NCBI GenBank assembly: GCA_902168105.1
Contig: CABHOY010000049.1
Location: 62,001 to 126,000, forward strand
Direction of reading: 5' to 3'
DNA from: an uncultured Flavihumibacter sp.
Lineage (GTDB): Bacteria; Bacteroidota; Bacteroidia; Chitinophagales; Chitinophagaceae
DNA length: 64,000 bases
Shown here: positions 17,611 through 27,286 of the stretch, piece after piece
Numbering within the stretch: position 1 is the first letter of the stretch
How the letters are laid out: each line of letters begins with the position of its first letter
Position numbers and translations under genes: made by a program
Notes under the pieces: generated by a model
What the model saw: the letters and a program-made list of their open reading frames with translations, nothing else
What the model was told of the DNA's origin: nothing
The model's database searches: none

Positions 17611-20600
17611 ATGATAATTAATGAAAATAATCCTTACCCACTTTTTAAAAAGGGGCAGCAGCTGAAGAGTAGCAGCCTGACAGGTATTGTTGAATTTGCA
17701 GAGGATGAGGACTGGGCCACCCGCATGTATCTGGAAGGATCGGGTATCTTTTATGGTCTTAATATAGAAGTGAATCCGGGTGCAGGTACAGTGAAGTTAT
17801 TGCCTGGTACGGCAGTGACTTCAGATGGGTACCTTTTTACATTGGAAAAGGAGATCACTTATGATGGTATCAGTAAAAAGGAAGGTAAAGACTTTGAAAT
17901 AGAGTTGTTTGAACGGCCGGTTACGATCAAGGTGCTCAACAACAGAAACGACAATAATCGTGAGCTTATTCATCGCCTTTCAGGTGTTGATCCTGTTGAT
18001 CCACCAACAAAGTTGCCAGACGATACAACTCCTTACCTGATCGTTCTCGTTGTGCTCGATGACGAAACGACGGTACCAAGCTGTTTGTATGGTTATGAAA
18101 ATAATGAAAGTAAAAAGAATAAGAATGTTTACCCTGCATTGATCCCTAAAAGTTTCTTTAAGCCGGGGGAACTGGAACAGTGGTTTATTGGCAGTGTGGC
18201 TGATGCAGGAGATAAAGATCCATACGTCAATCGTTTTGGTTATACTGATAAAGAGCAGGGCGGTCCGTATATCTCCTTCAAGCGCTTTACTAGCTGGGCG
18301 CCATTCAGTTTAGGATTTGAGGAAGTTTGTACAGCAGCGGAGCCGTTGATAGGAGACGCTTTCAAAGCCGTGTATGAGCTGGTGAAAAATAAGCTGGGGC
18401 TGGACGCTGTTAATCCGTTTGAAGGGCTGACAGGTGATCTGCAGGGCTTGAATCTGAGTGTGAAAAGCGAAGGCGGAAGGAATTATCCCTGGTTGTACGA
18501 TTATTACAGGGACCTGGTAGCAGCTTATCAGGAGTTTGTTTCAACAGACATGTTCAGCTATCTGTCCTACATACCAAAGAAGGATAGATTTCCCGGTTAT
18601 ATTTCCCTGGGCAGTGTTCGTACAGGCGATAACAAACTGGCTTACCGTATGGGTTTATACAGGCCTCCGTTCGCCGATCTGGGCCTCAATGCACTGGAAA
18701 AGCCGAAGTTGCTGATGGAACGAATGAAATACCTGGCGGATGTGGCGCATACACGTTTTAATGAAACAGGATTTCCACCTTCAGGCGTCCTCTTTACGCC
18801 AGACGCTGGTCTTAACAAACTGTTGTCCGACAGAGCGATCCCATTTTACTATAAAGATCCATCTACGTTATCGCAGTCCTGGAACGCCGGATTGACCCGT
18901 AGTCGCAGGACATTCGACATCCCTGGTATAGAAGACGTGCGGGACAGGAAGTTCCTGACGACGAATATGGAGAACTATAATTTTTTCCGTATTAAAGGAC
19001 ATACCGGCGGTACAATTGAGTTGACGCAGACAGCTATAGAGAATCTGCGGAGAAACCTTCACCTGCCTTTTGACATTAAGTTTGTTTACCTGGGTACGGA
19101 TGCAGATATGGATCCTTTGGTCCGTCAGCGATCTGCGGCTTTTAGCGACCTGACGATCCTGCTGGAAAAGATCGTGAACGATATCCGTTGTGCGCGTACC
19201 TGTTCTGATGATTTCGAGCGGATAATATTTAAAGACGGGTTTGACCGTGATCAGATCGGTAATATGTTTGAAGCATTGGTGAGCTTCTTTGATAAGCCGC
19301 CAGCTGACCTTGAAGAAAAATTGGATCAGATCTGCAACGAAGACGGAGTTTGTAATGATGAAAATAAAACATGTTGCAGAGCGCATTTAACGTCTTTGTA
19401 TGCAGTTTATGAAGAGTATGTAAGTCGCAAAAAGGAACTGTTGGATGGTCTCTTATTCAGCCGTTTTGCGGAAAAACATCCGGGTCTTGAGCACAATGGG
19501 GGAGTGCCTAAAGGAGGTACGCTGGTATTGTTGTGTACCAAGAACGATGTGGCTTCCCTTTCAGACGAAAAGAAATCAAACCTTGTGAATTTATTGCTTA
19601 GCAGCAAGGACGAAGAAAAGGCGGCTGCTATCAGTCTGGCGAAAGAACTGGAAGGATATAATGTTGTGGCCGATTTCAGTTTGCCTTATATCTGTTGTTC
19701 CGGCAAGCCATCTATCAACCTGGTACTCCAGGATGCGCCACCGGTGGCACGCTTCGATATTGCAGAACAGAACGAATTGCCGGAAGGTGAAGGCGTAAAC
19801 GTGTCGCTTAAGAACCAGTCACTGAGAGCCGATACGTATCATTGGGAACTATATGATTTCAAGGGTGAGTTTGTAACAGACAAACACACTGATGATATTA
19901 ACGAAGTAGTGAAGTTCGATCTGCTGAGAGAAAGAGGTGTGGTGTTTGCCGTGCTGCTGACAGCTTCCCGTGATGGTATGGACAGTAAGTACTCGACGGA
20001 GATCGTTATATGTCCGAAGGGTGATGTGAAGGTTACAAGCAATGGCAAGGATAACGTAAACCTGGATATTACGGATTCCAATGAGGTAGAGATAGAGGTC
20101 ACTCCTTATGGCGGCAGGTTCAGTCTTGTTCTGCAGCAGAATGACAATCAGGAGGATATTGACGCTTCCGGCTTTGACATAGACTGGAAGGAAGATAAAA
20201 CGAATGCAGTCCTGACAATATATGAGCCACAGTCTGGAATTTACACCCTCGAATATGTGTTTAATGTAAAAGGGTGTGAAGGCGCCGGAGGAAGACTTAA
20301 GATCAACGCAGTTACACCTGCAGGAAAAGAGCCTGTAGTTAACAAAGGGTTGGCTCCGGATGACAGTAACAAGGCAGTTGCGAATAACGACGCCGTGTTA
20401 AACAAACGGATACTTGGATACCGTGGAGAGGTCAATAAGATGGCCAAGGAAGATGAAACCTTACTGGAGGACAGTCGCTGGACAGATACCAAAACCTTCC
20501 TGCTGGCAAGCGGTACGCCAGAGACGCTGCATACCGGTTATGAAAAGTTACAGGCAAACCTGCAGACGGGCTTCTCTAAACTGAAAGTAGCACAGAAGGC

Positions 20601-20832
20601 ACAGGTCATCAGAATGCTCGTTTATGCTACCGCTTATTATATCGACAGGCTGATAGTGGCTTCACCCGATAAAGTGCCGGCAATAGCCAGGAAACTGGTA
20701 AAGACGGCGGCAGAATCCGTCTCTGCTCAGAAGGACGGCGTGGCTCAATGGCAGCAGGTCTGGAACACTACCGGTATTGTTACAGCAGAAAATGAAAAAA
20801 CAGTAAACACTTATAAAGGATTGATCGCTTAA
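17611..20832 (+). CDS. Large eCIS-associated protein of unknown function with PKD-like region
   Basis: The 1073-aa product has no clear signal peptide. Its opening (LFKKGQQLKSSSLTGIVEF ... GSGIFYGLNI) resembles the start of large uncharacterised proteins found beside baseplate genes in Bacteroidota eCIS loci. Residues about 705-800 read as an Ig/PKD-like beta-sandwich (PPVARFDIAEQNELPEGEGV, then SYHW-type strand TYHWELYDFKG). A Cys-rich stretch (ICNEDGVCNDENKTCC) lies near residue 570. The stop overlaps the tape-measure start (TAATG at 20830-20834), so the two are probably made together. A structural or baseplate-decorating role is inferred from position only. Confidence 0.7.
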   Translation: MIINENNPYPLFKKGQQLKSSSLTGIVEFAEDEDWATRMYLEGSGIFYGLNIEVNPGAGTVKLLPGTAVTSDGYLFTLEKEITYDGISKKEGKDFEIELFERPVTIKVLNNRNDNNRELIHRLSGVDPVDPPTKLPDDTTPYLIVLVVLDDETTVPSCLYGYENNESKKNKNVYPALIPKSFFKPGELEQWFIGSVADAGDKDPYVNRFGYTDKEQGGPYISFKRFTSWAPFSLGFEEVCTAAEPLIGDAFKAVYELVKNKLGLDAVNPFEGLTGDLQGLNLSVKSEGGRNYPWLYDYYRDLVAAYQEFVSTDMFSYLSYIPKKDRFPGYISLGSVRTGDNKLAYRMGLYRPPFADLGLNALEKPKLLMERMKYLADVAHTRFNETGFPPSGVLFTPDAGLNKLLSDRAIPFYYKDPSTLSQSWNAGLTRSRRTFDIPGIEDVRDRKFLTTNMENYNFFRIKGHTGGTIELTQTAIENLRRNLHLPFDIKFVYLGTDADMDPLVRQRSAAFSDLTILLEKIVNDIRCARTCSDDFERIIFKDGFDRDQIGNMFEALVSFFDKPPADLEEKLDQICNEDGVCNDENKTCCRAHLTSLYAVYEEYVSRKKELLDGLLFSRFAEKHPGLEHNGGVPKGGTLVLLCTKNDVASLSDEKKSNLVNLLLSSKDEEKAAAISLAKELEGYNVVADFSLPYICCSGKPSINLVLQDAPPVARFDIAEQNELPEGEGVNVSLKNQSLRADTYHWELYDFKGEFVTDKHTDDINEVVKFDLLRERGVVFAVLLTASRDGMDSKYSTEIVICPKGDVKVTSNGKDNVNLDITDSNEVEIEVTPYGGRFSLVLQQNDNQEDIDASGFDIDWKEDKTNAVLTIYEPQSGIYTLEYVFNVKGCEGAGGRLKINAVTPAGKEPVVNKGLAPDDSNKAVANNDAVLNKRILGYRGEVNKMAKEDETLLEDSRWTDTKTFLLASGTPETLHTGYEKLQANLQTGFSKLKVAQKAQVIRMLVYATAYYIDRLIVASPDKVPAIARKLVKTAAESVSAQKDGVAQWQQVWNTTGIVTAENEKTVNTYKGLIA

Positions 20833-22625
20833 TGGAACAGCAGCATGCCATAGGGAAACTTTTGCTGGAAGTGCAACTACCTTCCAGGGAAGAAGCCTTT
20901 GTATTGCAGGGGGCATTGAGCACGCGATGTACCACCGAACTGGAGCCGCTGCTGGCGGAGCTGCTGGACAGCTGGACTGATCCTGATACTTTATTACAGA
21001 TCGACAAGCTGGAGATAGATCTGGGTTCCTGCGATATGGAAACATTACGCAAGGAATTGCCGGGGATGGTGATCGATTACCTGCGTAAAAATTACCAGGG
21101 CATACAGACGCAGTTATCACTGGAAGCAGGTATGCAAAGGATACCGTTAACGCAGGGATATTATGAAAGCTGGTTGTACTTCCTGGAGCGGGGCATCCTG
21201 CCTTCTTCTGCCGTGAAATGGCGGCAGGAAGAATGGGAGGCAGGTATCCTGGCGGCATTGTCTTCAGAAACGTATGCTTTACAGCAATGTAAGGTGTTAC
21301 TGACGGAATATCCGTATGCCATCAGGCGTTTGGTGTTACAGTTCTCGCCAGGGTTTATTCATAGCTGGATACAGGCCTATAGTGCGGATGCCTACCGGCA
21401 GGTATTACAGTTGATGACTGAATGGGAAACATTCGTGTATCACCCACAGCTGAAAGATGTGGTGAAAACATCAACGTCTTTGCCGCAAATGGAAATGCCG
21501 GTGTTGTTAGATAAGACAACCTATCATGAGAATATTACCATCTGGCTGATCAGGGATATAATCGTACCCGGGCGTACAATAAGTAATGCGGCATTACTAG
21601 AACGGTTGATGCAGCAGTTGACGGGCCGTGTAGAGGAGGAACTGGTAACAAGCTGGCTATACGTCCTGCAAAGAACAACTACGGCGTCGGTAAAAGCGGC
21701 GGTTCTATTAGAAGAAACAGCAACCACACTTTCCAAGCAATATGCAACAGAGATTATTGCATTGCAGAAGAGCATCGCCGGCAAAAGGCCGGAAGCAACG
21801 CAGGATATAGTGTTACCTGAGAAAACTGATGCGAAAGATCGTCCGGAACAGCAACAGGCATCACAGAGAAAAGACCATGAACAGGATACTCCATCCGAAA
21901 CTTCCACAGGAAAGAAAGCGGATGAGGTGCGGACGGATAAAACATCGTCAGAAAAAGGAGAACAACAAAGGCTGCAACAAAGACAAAAAAAGGAACAAGC
22001 GGATAAGGAGCCAGCAGGGAGCACCACGAAGCAGTCTGCAGATGCAGCAACTACTGTTTCATCTGAAAAGGTAGTAACGTCATTGGACGAAGACGCAACC
22101 ACACCAGAACCGCCGTCGGAGGGTACTGTGTATTACATCAATAATGCGGGTTTGATATTATTGCATCCTTACCTGTCATTCTTTTTTGATGCGCTGGAGT
22201 TGAGGGACGGAAAGCAGTTTAAAGATGAAGCTGCGAAACACAGGGCTGTACAGTTACTGGGATATCTGGCTTATGGAGAAGAGGAAATTCCGGAGTATGA
22301 TCTGGTATTGCCTAAGTTATTGTGCGGTATCCTGCCTGCAGCGCCTGTGAAACGCTTTATACCATTAACGGATGTCGAGAAGACAGAAGCGAATGAGTTA
22401 CTTACTTCCGTGATCTCTCATTGGAACGCATTGGGTAATACATCTCCGGACGGTTTACGCGGCAACTTCCTGTTACGGGAAGGGAAGCTGGAATGGAAAG
22501 AGGAAGAGTGGCAGCTGTATGTAACGCAGCAAGCGTATGATATGTTGTTAAACAAATTGCCATGGGGTTTTAGTGTTGTAGGATTATCGTGGATGCCATG
22601 GTTAATAAAAACTGTGTGGACCTAA
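20832..22625 (+). CDS. Contractile injection system tape measure protein (CIS_TMP type, Afp14-like)
   Basis: The 597-aa product matches the Bacteroidota eCIS tape-measure family: an N-terminal beta strand and helix pair (IGKLLLEVQLP ... LLQIDKLEIDLGSCDMETL) and a C-terminal region with NNAGLILLHPYLSFFFDALEL. A low-complexity, Lys/Glu/Gln/Thr-rich stretch at about residues 330-425 separates the halves. The protein should sit inside the tube and fix its length. The start overlaps the preceding stop, and the effector gene follows three bases after its own stop, so cargo and tape measure seem to be in one transcript. Confidence 0.85.
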   Translation: MEQQHAIGKLLLEVQLPSREEAFVLQGALSTRCTTELEPLLAELLDSWTDPDTLLQIDKLEIDLGSCDMETLRKELPGMVIDYLRKNYQGIQTQLSLEAGMQRIPLTQGYYESWLYFLERGILPSSAVKWRQEEWEAGILAALSSETYALQQCKVLLTEYPYAIRRLVLQFSPGFIHSWIQAYSADAYRQVLQLMTEWETFVYHPQLKDVVKTSTSLPQMEMPVLLDKTTYHENITIWLIRDIIVPGRTISNAALLERLMQQLTGRVEEELVTSWLYVLQRTTTASVKAAVLLEETATTLSKQYATEIIALQKSIAGKRPEATQDIVLPEKTDAKDRPEQQQASQRKDHEQDTPSETSTGKKADEVRTDKTSSEKGEQQRLQQRQKKEQADKEPAGSTTKQSADAATTVSSEKVVTSLDEDATTPEPPSEGTVYYINNAGLILLHPYLSFFFDALELRDGKQFKDEAAKHRAVQLLGYLAYGEEEIPEYDLVLPKLLCGILPAAPVKRFIPLTDVEKTEANELLTSVISHWNALGNTSPDGLRGNFLLREGKLEWKEEEWQLYVTQQAYDMLLNKLPWGFSVVGLSWMPWLIKTVWT

Positions 22626-22628
22626 GAG

Positions 22629-25600
22629 ATGATAAAAGCGGCCGATACTAAAAGTTCAACCGGCAAGGCGAAGCAACAGCAGCCTGCAGGTAATTCCTTT
22701 TTCGGAAAGGAAGAAGGAAACGACGCTTTTTTCGGGGAGAGTGATAAAGCGAAAGCCCCCTTTTTCGTTCAACGGAAACTTACTATTGGAAAGCCTGATG
22801 ATCATTATGAAAAACAGGCAGACCAGGTAGCGGACAAAGTAGTGCAGCGAATGAGCCAACCTGCTGCCACAGAAACAAAGTCGGCAGCACCTGCTCCTGT
22901 CAGTACGGTTCCTTCCGGGCATGTGCCTGCGGCAGCGGCGCAACCGGGAGCATTGCAGATGAAGGAGCAGGAAGGAAAGGAAGAAGAAATATCAGCTGAA
23001 GAGAAGAAGGTGCAACGTAAGCCGATCTTCGATAGTATGGGCGACCCGCCTGATAATATTCAGAAGAAAGAGAGCGGTGCAGTTCCTGACAGCGGCGCAA
23101 AAGATACAGCCAACAGCGGACTGGAAGCACGTTTACAGAAGACGAAAGGTGCTGGTACACCGCTGCCTTCTGATACCAGGACGGCCATGGAATCGTCCAT
23201 CGGTGCAGACTTCAGTAATGTCCGGGTACATACAGGCAATGAAGCTGCGGAACTGAGCAACGACCTGCAGGCGCAGGCGTTCACTCATGGCAATGATATT
23301 TATTTCAACGATAATAAATTTGATGCGACCAGCAGCACGGGCAGGCATCTGCTGGCACATGAGCTGACGCATACAGTACAACAGAGTGCTGCTGTACAAA
23401 AGAAGGCAGATCCTGCACTGAGTGATGCGATACAACGGGCGCCAGCAGCTAAACCAGCGGCAGTACCGTCAGCTGCTCCGGGAGAGGTGGTGAACATCTC
23501 ATCGGGCAGCTTCAATCCATCAGCAAACCTGGCGGAAGCTATCAAAGGAGCCGGTCGCAAGGGCCTGGACGTAAATATTAACGCGGGAAAGATAGCGGGA
23601 GCGGGCGTGATCAAAGTGAGAGAGAAGGAGGGTGTGATGGAAAGTCTGAAGAATGCTTACCTGCCCTTGAACATGCCGATGTTCAGCGCTGCTAATCCGA
23701 TGCTGGCAGTAAGACTTGCTAACGGCGAAGTAAGCGGTTTTGCTACCATCGGTCAAAGCAATGCAGCGGAAGCTATTCCTCAATGGCTGCGTAAGAATGG
23801 TAAAGCACTCGGTTGGCTGACAGGTATAGATGTAGAGAATGTACTTTCAAAAGCCACGAATACTTTTGAAAACGGGGCCTTTACTTTTACCCTGAATGGT
23901 GTTAAAGTGAAGGTAGGCAGCTTTGCAGAAGCAACGATGGACCTGGGCTTTGTAAACATGAAGCCATCGGCGCATGTGACAGCAGAACTAGACATCAATG
24001 GAGTAGCCAAAGGTAATCTTGACATTACATTGGTAGAAGATAAGATGTCTGGAGAAGGTGCATTTGGCGTGAGCTTCAAAGGCTTCTCAGGAGAGATAGC
24101 GGCGAAGTTCCAGGAAGGAGTGCTTGATGTGAAAGGCATGGTGGGTTACTCTGGTGACAGGTTGAGTGGTTCACTGATGTTGGTGATGACCGATAAGAAG
24201 ACAGCGGACAATTTTGCGAAGACGCAACTGGGAGGGGCACCCGCCGAAGAAGCGGTACCACCGGCAGACGTACCGGCCGCAGAAGGCAAAGGCCCTCGTG
24301 GTATAGCTGGTATGGGCACGCTGACCTTCAATATGACGGAATGGTTTGCTGGTAGTGTGAATGTGATCGTAGATGGTAAAGGCTTTGTGACAGTGATCGG
24401 TAAGATCGCACCACCGAAAGAGATCATCCTGTTCCAGCAGAAAGACTACAACAAAGAATTATTCAAGCTGGAAGCGCGTGCCGCTTATGGCTTACCAGTG
24501 ATAGGCAATGTATTTGTGTTTGCGAACATGGCCCTGATCGCATTGGCGAAAGTTGGCCCTGCGAAGATCTATAACATAGAAGTAGCGGGTACTTATTCTA
24601 ATGATCCTGATATAGCGAAGAATATTTCCTTGTCTGGATCATTGAACATGTCAGCTTATGCCGGTCTGCGTTTACGTGCAGAAGGTGGTGCAGGTATTGA
24701 ACTGGCTGGACATGATCTGAAGGTGGGTGTAGGTATTAACGCAGATGCAGGTGTGAAAGGTTATGTAGACGCACGGCCGACGATCGGTTACCGTGATCCG
24801 GGAGAGTTCTTCTTCAAAGGGCATATGGAAATAGCGGCACAACCATTCTTAGGTTTGAGTGGTGATCTGTTTGTAGAACTGGATAGTCCGTGGTGGTCGC
24901 CGTTACCGGATAAGAAATGGACATGGCCGATAGGTGCACTTGAATATCCTTTGCCTGGGGAATTTGGTATAGGCGCAGACATGGAATATGTGTTAGGCTC
25001 TGGTAAAGTACCTGAAGTGACATTCAGTGAGGCGAAATTCGATGGAGCGAAGTTCATGACGGATCTAGTGGATGATCATGTACCATCGAAGAGTGGCGGG
25101 GGAGATAAAGACAAGCAGGGTAAGTTCGTTGATGGCGGGGCAGCAGGCGCCACCCCACCTGCAGGTGCAGCGCCACCAGCTGCGGCACCGGGTAAACCGG
25201 CAGCAGGAGGTAAACCGGGAGCTGGCGGTCCGGCGGGCGGTGCTGGAAAGGGTAAGGAAAAGGACAAAGGTAAAGCGGACCCTGAAGCAATGAAGAACTT
25301 TGCAGCTGCCATGAAGAAGGTAAAAGAACTGGAAGGCCATAAGCCAATGACGCGTGCTGAAATAACTGCCGCCATTGAAGTGATCAAGAAGCAGCATAAC
25401 ACGCCGGGTATTACTTTTGCTCCGAAGGGTGGTGATATCTGGATAGTGACCGGATCTATGCAAGGCAAACCGAACAAGCAGTCGGTGAAAGTGAAGGCGA
25501 TCATAACGCCAGGCGATGATAAAGAACAGAAGGGCGATGATAAAGAGAAAGCTAAAAAACTTGACCTCGCGATACAGGACCTGAAGAATTTAGATACTAC

Positions 25601-26618
25601 TACTGCAGGAGATGGAAAGCTGACAGATAAAGAGGCGAAGAATGTAGCTAAGAAGACCCAGGAGAAACACAATGATGTCTTTAAATCAATTAAGGTCATT
25701 GATGGCGGTAAGAAAGCCAACTGGCAGTATCAATACGTTCAGAAGGTGGAAAATCCGGTAAATGGAAGCGGACACAGTGATCTTCCGCCTCGGGTAGAGA
25801 AACTTAAGGATGATACTGTTACACCAGAAGAATGTCAGAAATTACTGGATACTGCTACAGGAATAGTTGGTGAAGCAGTGATGAAACTTATCTATAGTAC
25901 AGGAGAAAAGAAGACGCCGGAGGTGTTGCGTAAGTTGCTTCAAAAAATATTGACACTGCATGCAGAAGATTCAATACAGGGATTACGTGGTGGCTTTAGA
26001 GTAGAACCTGTCCCTCAGCCGAATGGAGTGATCTGGTTCTGGTATGTCGGCTTTACGTTGAAGAACGGTGATATGGTACTAGGTGGTCAGAATATACGTC
26101 CAAGAATAACCCATCCTCCCCGTCAGAACCTGGCATATGTAAATGATGAAAAACAACTGAACCTGGACTTCAATATCGGTCCCGAGGTGCATGCGGCTGG
26201 TGTTGAAAAAGTTGGTACACGGATGTTGGACATTTCCAGGAGCATTTTCAGGAACAAGTTCACGGAAATAAAGGCGCAATGGGTGGCTAATGAGTTAGAA
26301 TACAAAAAGAACTATTATGGTGGGTCTGATAACCTGGAAGGGTTCATTAAGGTATTTAAAAAGACGAAATCAGAGAAAAAGGCCGCAGAAAGTACCTGGA
26401 CAGGTTCAAGGCTGGTGAAAAGGAATTACCGGTTTAAGGAAGGCAGTGCACATTATGAAGAGGGCGACCAGGATCATTTTGATAATTTGTTTGGAAAAGA
26501 TCGCAATTATGTAGGAGAAGACAGGCCTAAAACAAGTAAAAAACCGAAACCTCCCAGAGATCTTATCAAAGTAGAGGTTATTTTTGAGCCAGATCCTGAT
26601 AAACCGGCTCCCAAATAA
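22629..26618 (+). CDS. eCIS-core (DUF4157) effector 1 with unknown C-terminal toxin-like tip
   Basis: The 1329-aa product has no signal peptide. Its N-terminus carries three FF motifs (24-25, 34-35, 45-46) and a K-L-T-I-G motif with Y-E-K just after it. The eCIS core domain spans about 179-251 and has the zinc-protease-like motif HELTH (244-248). A beta-rich middle (about 290-840) leads to a Pro/Ala/Gly linker (about 850-890). Then comes a module found in diverged form in effector 2 (MTRAEITAAIEVIKKQ, about 906 onward), and an unrecognised tip of about 280 residues with a basic end. DUF4157 proteins are cargo or loading-associated in eCIS loci. The stop overlaps the next gene (TAATG). The toxin role of the tip is inferred from the mosaic pattern. 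Confidence 0.82.
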   Translation: MIKAADTKSSTGKAKQQQPAGNSFFGKEEGNDAFFGESDKAKAPFFVQRKLTIGKPDDHYEKQADQVADKVVQRMSQPAATETKSAAPAPVSTVPSGHVPAAAAQPGALQMKEQEGKEEEISAEEKKVQRKPIFDSMGDPPDNIQKKESGAVPDSGAKDTANSGLEARLQKTKGAGTPLPSDTRTAMESSIGADFSNVRVHTGNEAAELSNDLQAQAFTHGNDIYFNDNKFDATSSTGRHLLAHELTHTVQQSAAVQKKADPALSDAIQRAPAAKPAAVPSAAPGEVVNISSGSFNPSANLAEAIKGAGRKGLDVNINAGKIAGAGVIKVREKEGVMESLKNAYLPLNMPMFSAANPMLAVRLANGEVSGFATIGQSNAAEAIPQWLRKNGKALGWLTGIDVENVLSKATNTFENGAFTFTLNGVKVKVGSFAEATMDLGFVNMKPSAHVTAELDINGVAKGNLDITLVEDKMSGEGAFGVSFKGFSGEIAAKFQEGVLDVKGMVGYSGDRLSGSLMLVMTDKKTADNFAKTQLGGAPAEEAVPPADVPAAEGKGPRGIAGMGTLTFNMTEWFAGSVNVIVDGKGFVTVIGKIAPPKEIILFQQKDYNKELFKLEARAAYGLPVIGNVFVFANMALIALAKVGPAKIYNIEVAGTYSNDPDIAKNISLSGSLNMSAYAGLRLRAEGGAGIELAGHDLKVGVGINADAGVKGYVDARPTIGYRDPGEFFFKGHMEIAAQPFLGLSGDLFVELDSPWWSPLPDKKWTWPIGALEYPLPGEFGIGADMEYVLGSGKVPEVTFSEAKFDGAKFMTDLVDDHVPSKSGGGDKDKQGKFVDGGAAGATPPAGAAPPAAAPGKPAAGGKPGAGGPAGGAGKGKEKDKGKADPEAMKNFAAAMKKVKELEGHKPMTRAEITAAIEVIKKQHNTPGITFAPKGGDIWIVTGSMQGKPNKQSVKVKAIITPGDDKEQKGDDKEKAKKLDLAIQDLKNLDTTTAGDGKLTDKEAKNVAKKTQEKHNDVFKSIKVIDGGKKANWQYQYVQKVENPVNGSGHSDLPPRVEKLKDDTVTPEECQKLLDTATGIVGEAVMKLIYSTGEKKTPEVLRKLLQKILTLHAEDSIQGLRGGFRVEPVPQPNGVIWFWYVGFTLKNGDMVLGGQNIRPRITHPPRQNLAYVNDEKQLNLDFNIGPEVHAAGVEKVGTRMLDISRSIFRNKFTEIKAQWVANELEYKKNYYGGSDNLEGFIKVFKKTKSEKKAAESTWTGSRLVKRNYRFKEGSAHYEEGDQDHFDNLFGKDRNYVGEDRPKTSKKPKPPRDLIKVEVIFEPDPDKPAPK
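23841..25336 (+). repeat. 1,496-bp identical tract, copy 1 (effector 1)
   Basis: Base-for-base identical to 30923-32418 by direct reading, with a constant offset of 7,082 bp. The last flanking differences are at 23840 (T versus C) and 25337 (C versus T). It encodes residues ~405-903 of effector 1. Confidence 0.9.
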
Positions 26619-27262
26619 TGAATATGAAAGTAAAGAAAGTTTATATCTGCTCTGAACATACTGATGCCAGGCTGGAATTGAATAGCACAAAGCCATTATT
26701 TGCTGAGATACAGGCAATCATTGCATCAATACCTGATGTGGCGGATGGCAGTGATACACTGGGAGGATCGGACATTGAGATAAAAGGGGATAATGTGTTG
26801 CTGATAGCCAGGCTTGAGCAAAATGTACGGGAACGATTGGCTGTATTTCAGCCCTCAACGGATGCTTCTATTCCATTCGAGATGTTTGGCACCAGGTATA
26901 GCCTGGACATCAGGAATGATAGTCATATGACGATGCGTAGCATAGGCATATTGTTAAAGATGTTCTTAACAGAACAGGCGCAGCATGGAAGTGTCTGGTT
27001 TTACGACACGTCTCTGGTTGACGACATTAACCGTGGCATATTGAGCGTAATAAAGAATAAAAAACGCGGCGTTGCTTCCGGCGATATCCTCGAGAAGATA
27101 AAGCGGATGAATGAAGCGTATGTTTCTCTATCAGCTGAAACATTTCAGGAAAGACTGGAAATGCTGAAGGCGCATCAGTTTATCACGGAAAAGAGCTCGG
27201 CGGACGGTGTTGCCGGTTGGGGCCCTACGCCCAAAACGATGAAAATAGATTCCATTTTTTAA
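26618..27262 (+). CDS. Unknown 214-aa protein coupled to effector 1
   Basis: I do not recognise this family. The ATG overlaps the effector-1 stop (TAATG at 26616-26620); a second ATG follows at 26624. The protein is soluble with no membrane segment. Residues about 1-115 are mixed alpha/beta; about 140-195 form basic helices (SVIKNKKRGVASGDILEKIK ... ETFQERLEMLKAHQFITEK) that could be a winged-helix domain. It has no counterpart after effector 2, which is instead followed by a WD40 protein. That fits a partner specific to the effector-1 tip, such as an immunity protein or loading chaperone, but this is only inferred from position. Confidence 0.6.
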   Translation: MNMKVKKVYICSEHTDARLELNSTKPLFAEIQAIIASIPDVADGSDTLGGSDIEIKGDNVLLIARLEQNVRERLAVFQPSTDASIPFEMFGTRYSLDIRNDSHMTMRSIGILLKMFLTEQAQHGSVWFYDTSLVDDINRGILSVIKNKKRGVASGDILEKIKRMNEAYVSLSAETFQERLEMLKAHQFITEKSSADGVAGWGPTPKTMKIDSIF

Positions 27263-27286
27263 TCATTATCAGTTTAATTCAACCCC

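Noticed and set aside
25072..25293. A 73-codon plus-strand ORF inside effector 1 (also present in effector 2)
   Set aside because: It is an out-of-frame shadow of the Pro/Ala/Gly linker and repeats only because the DNA is identical in both copies.
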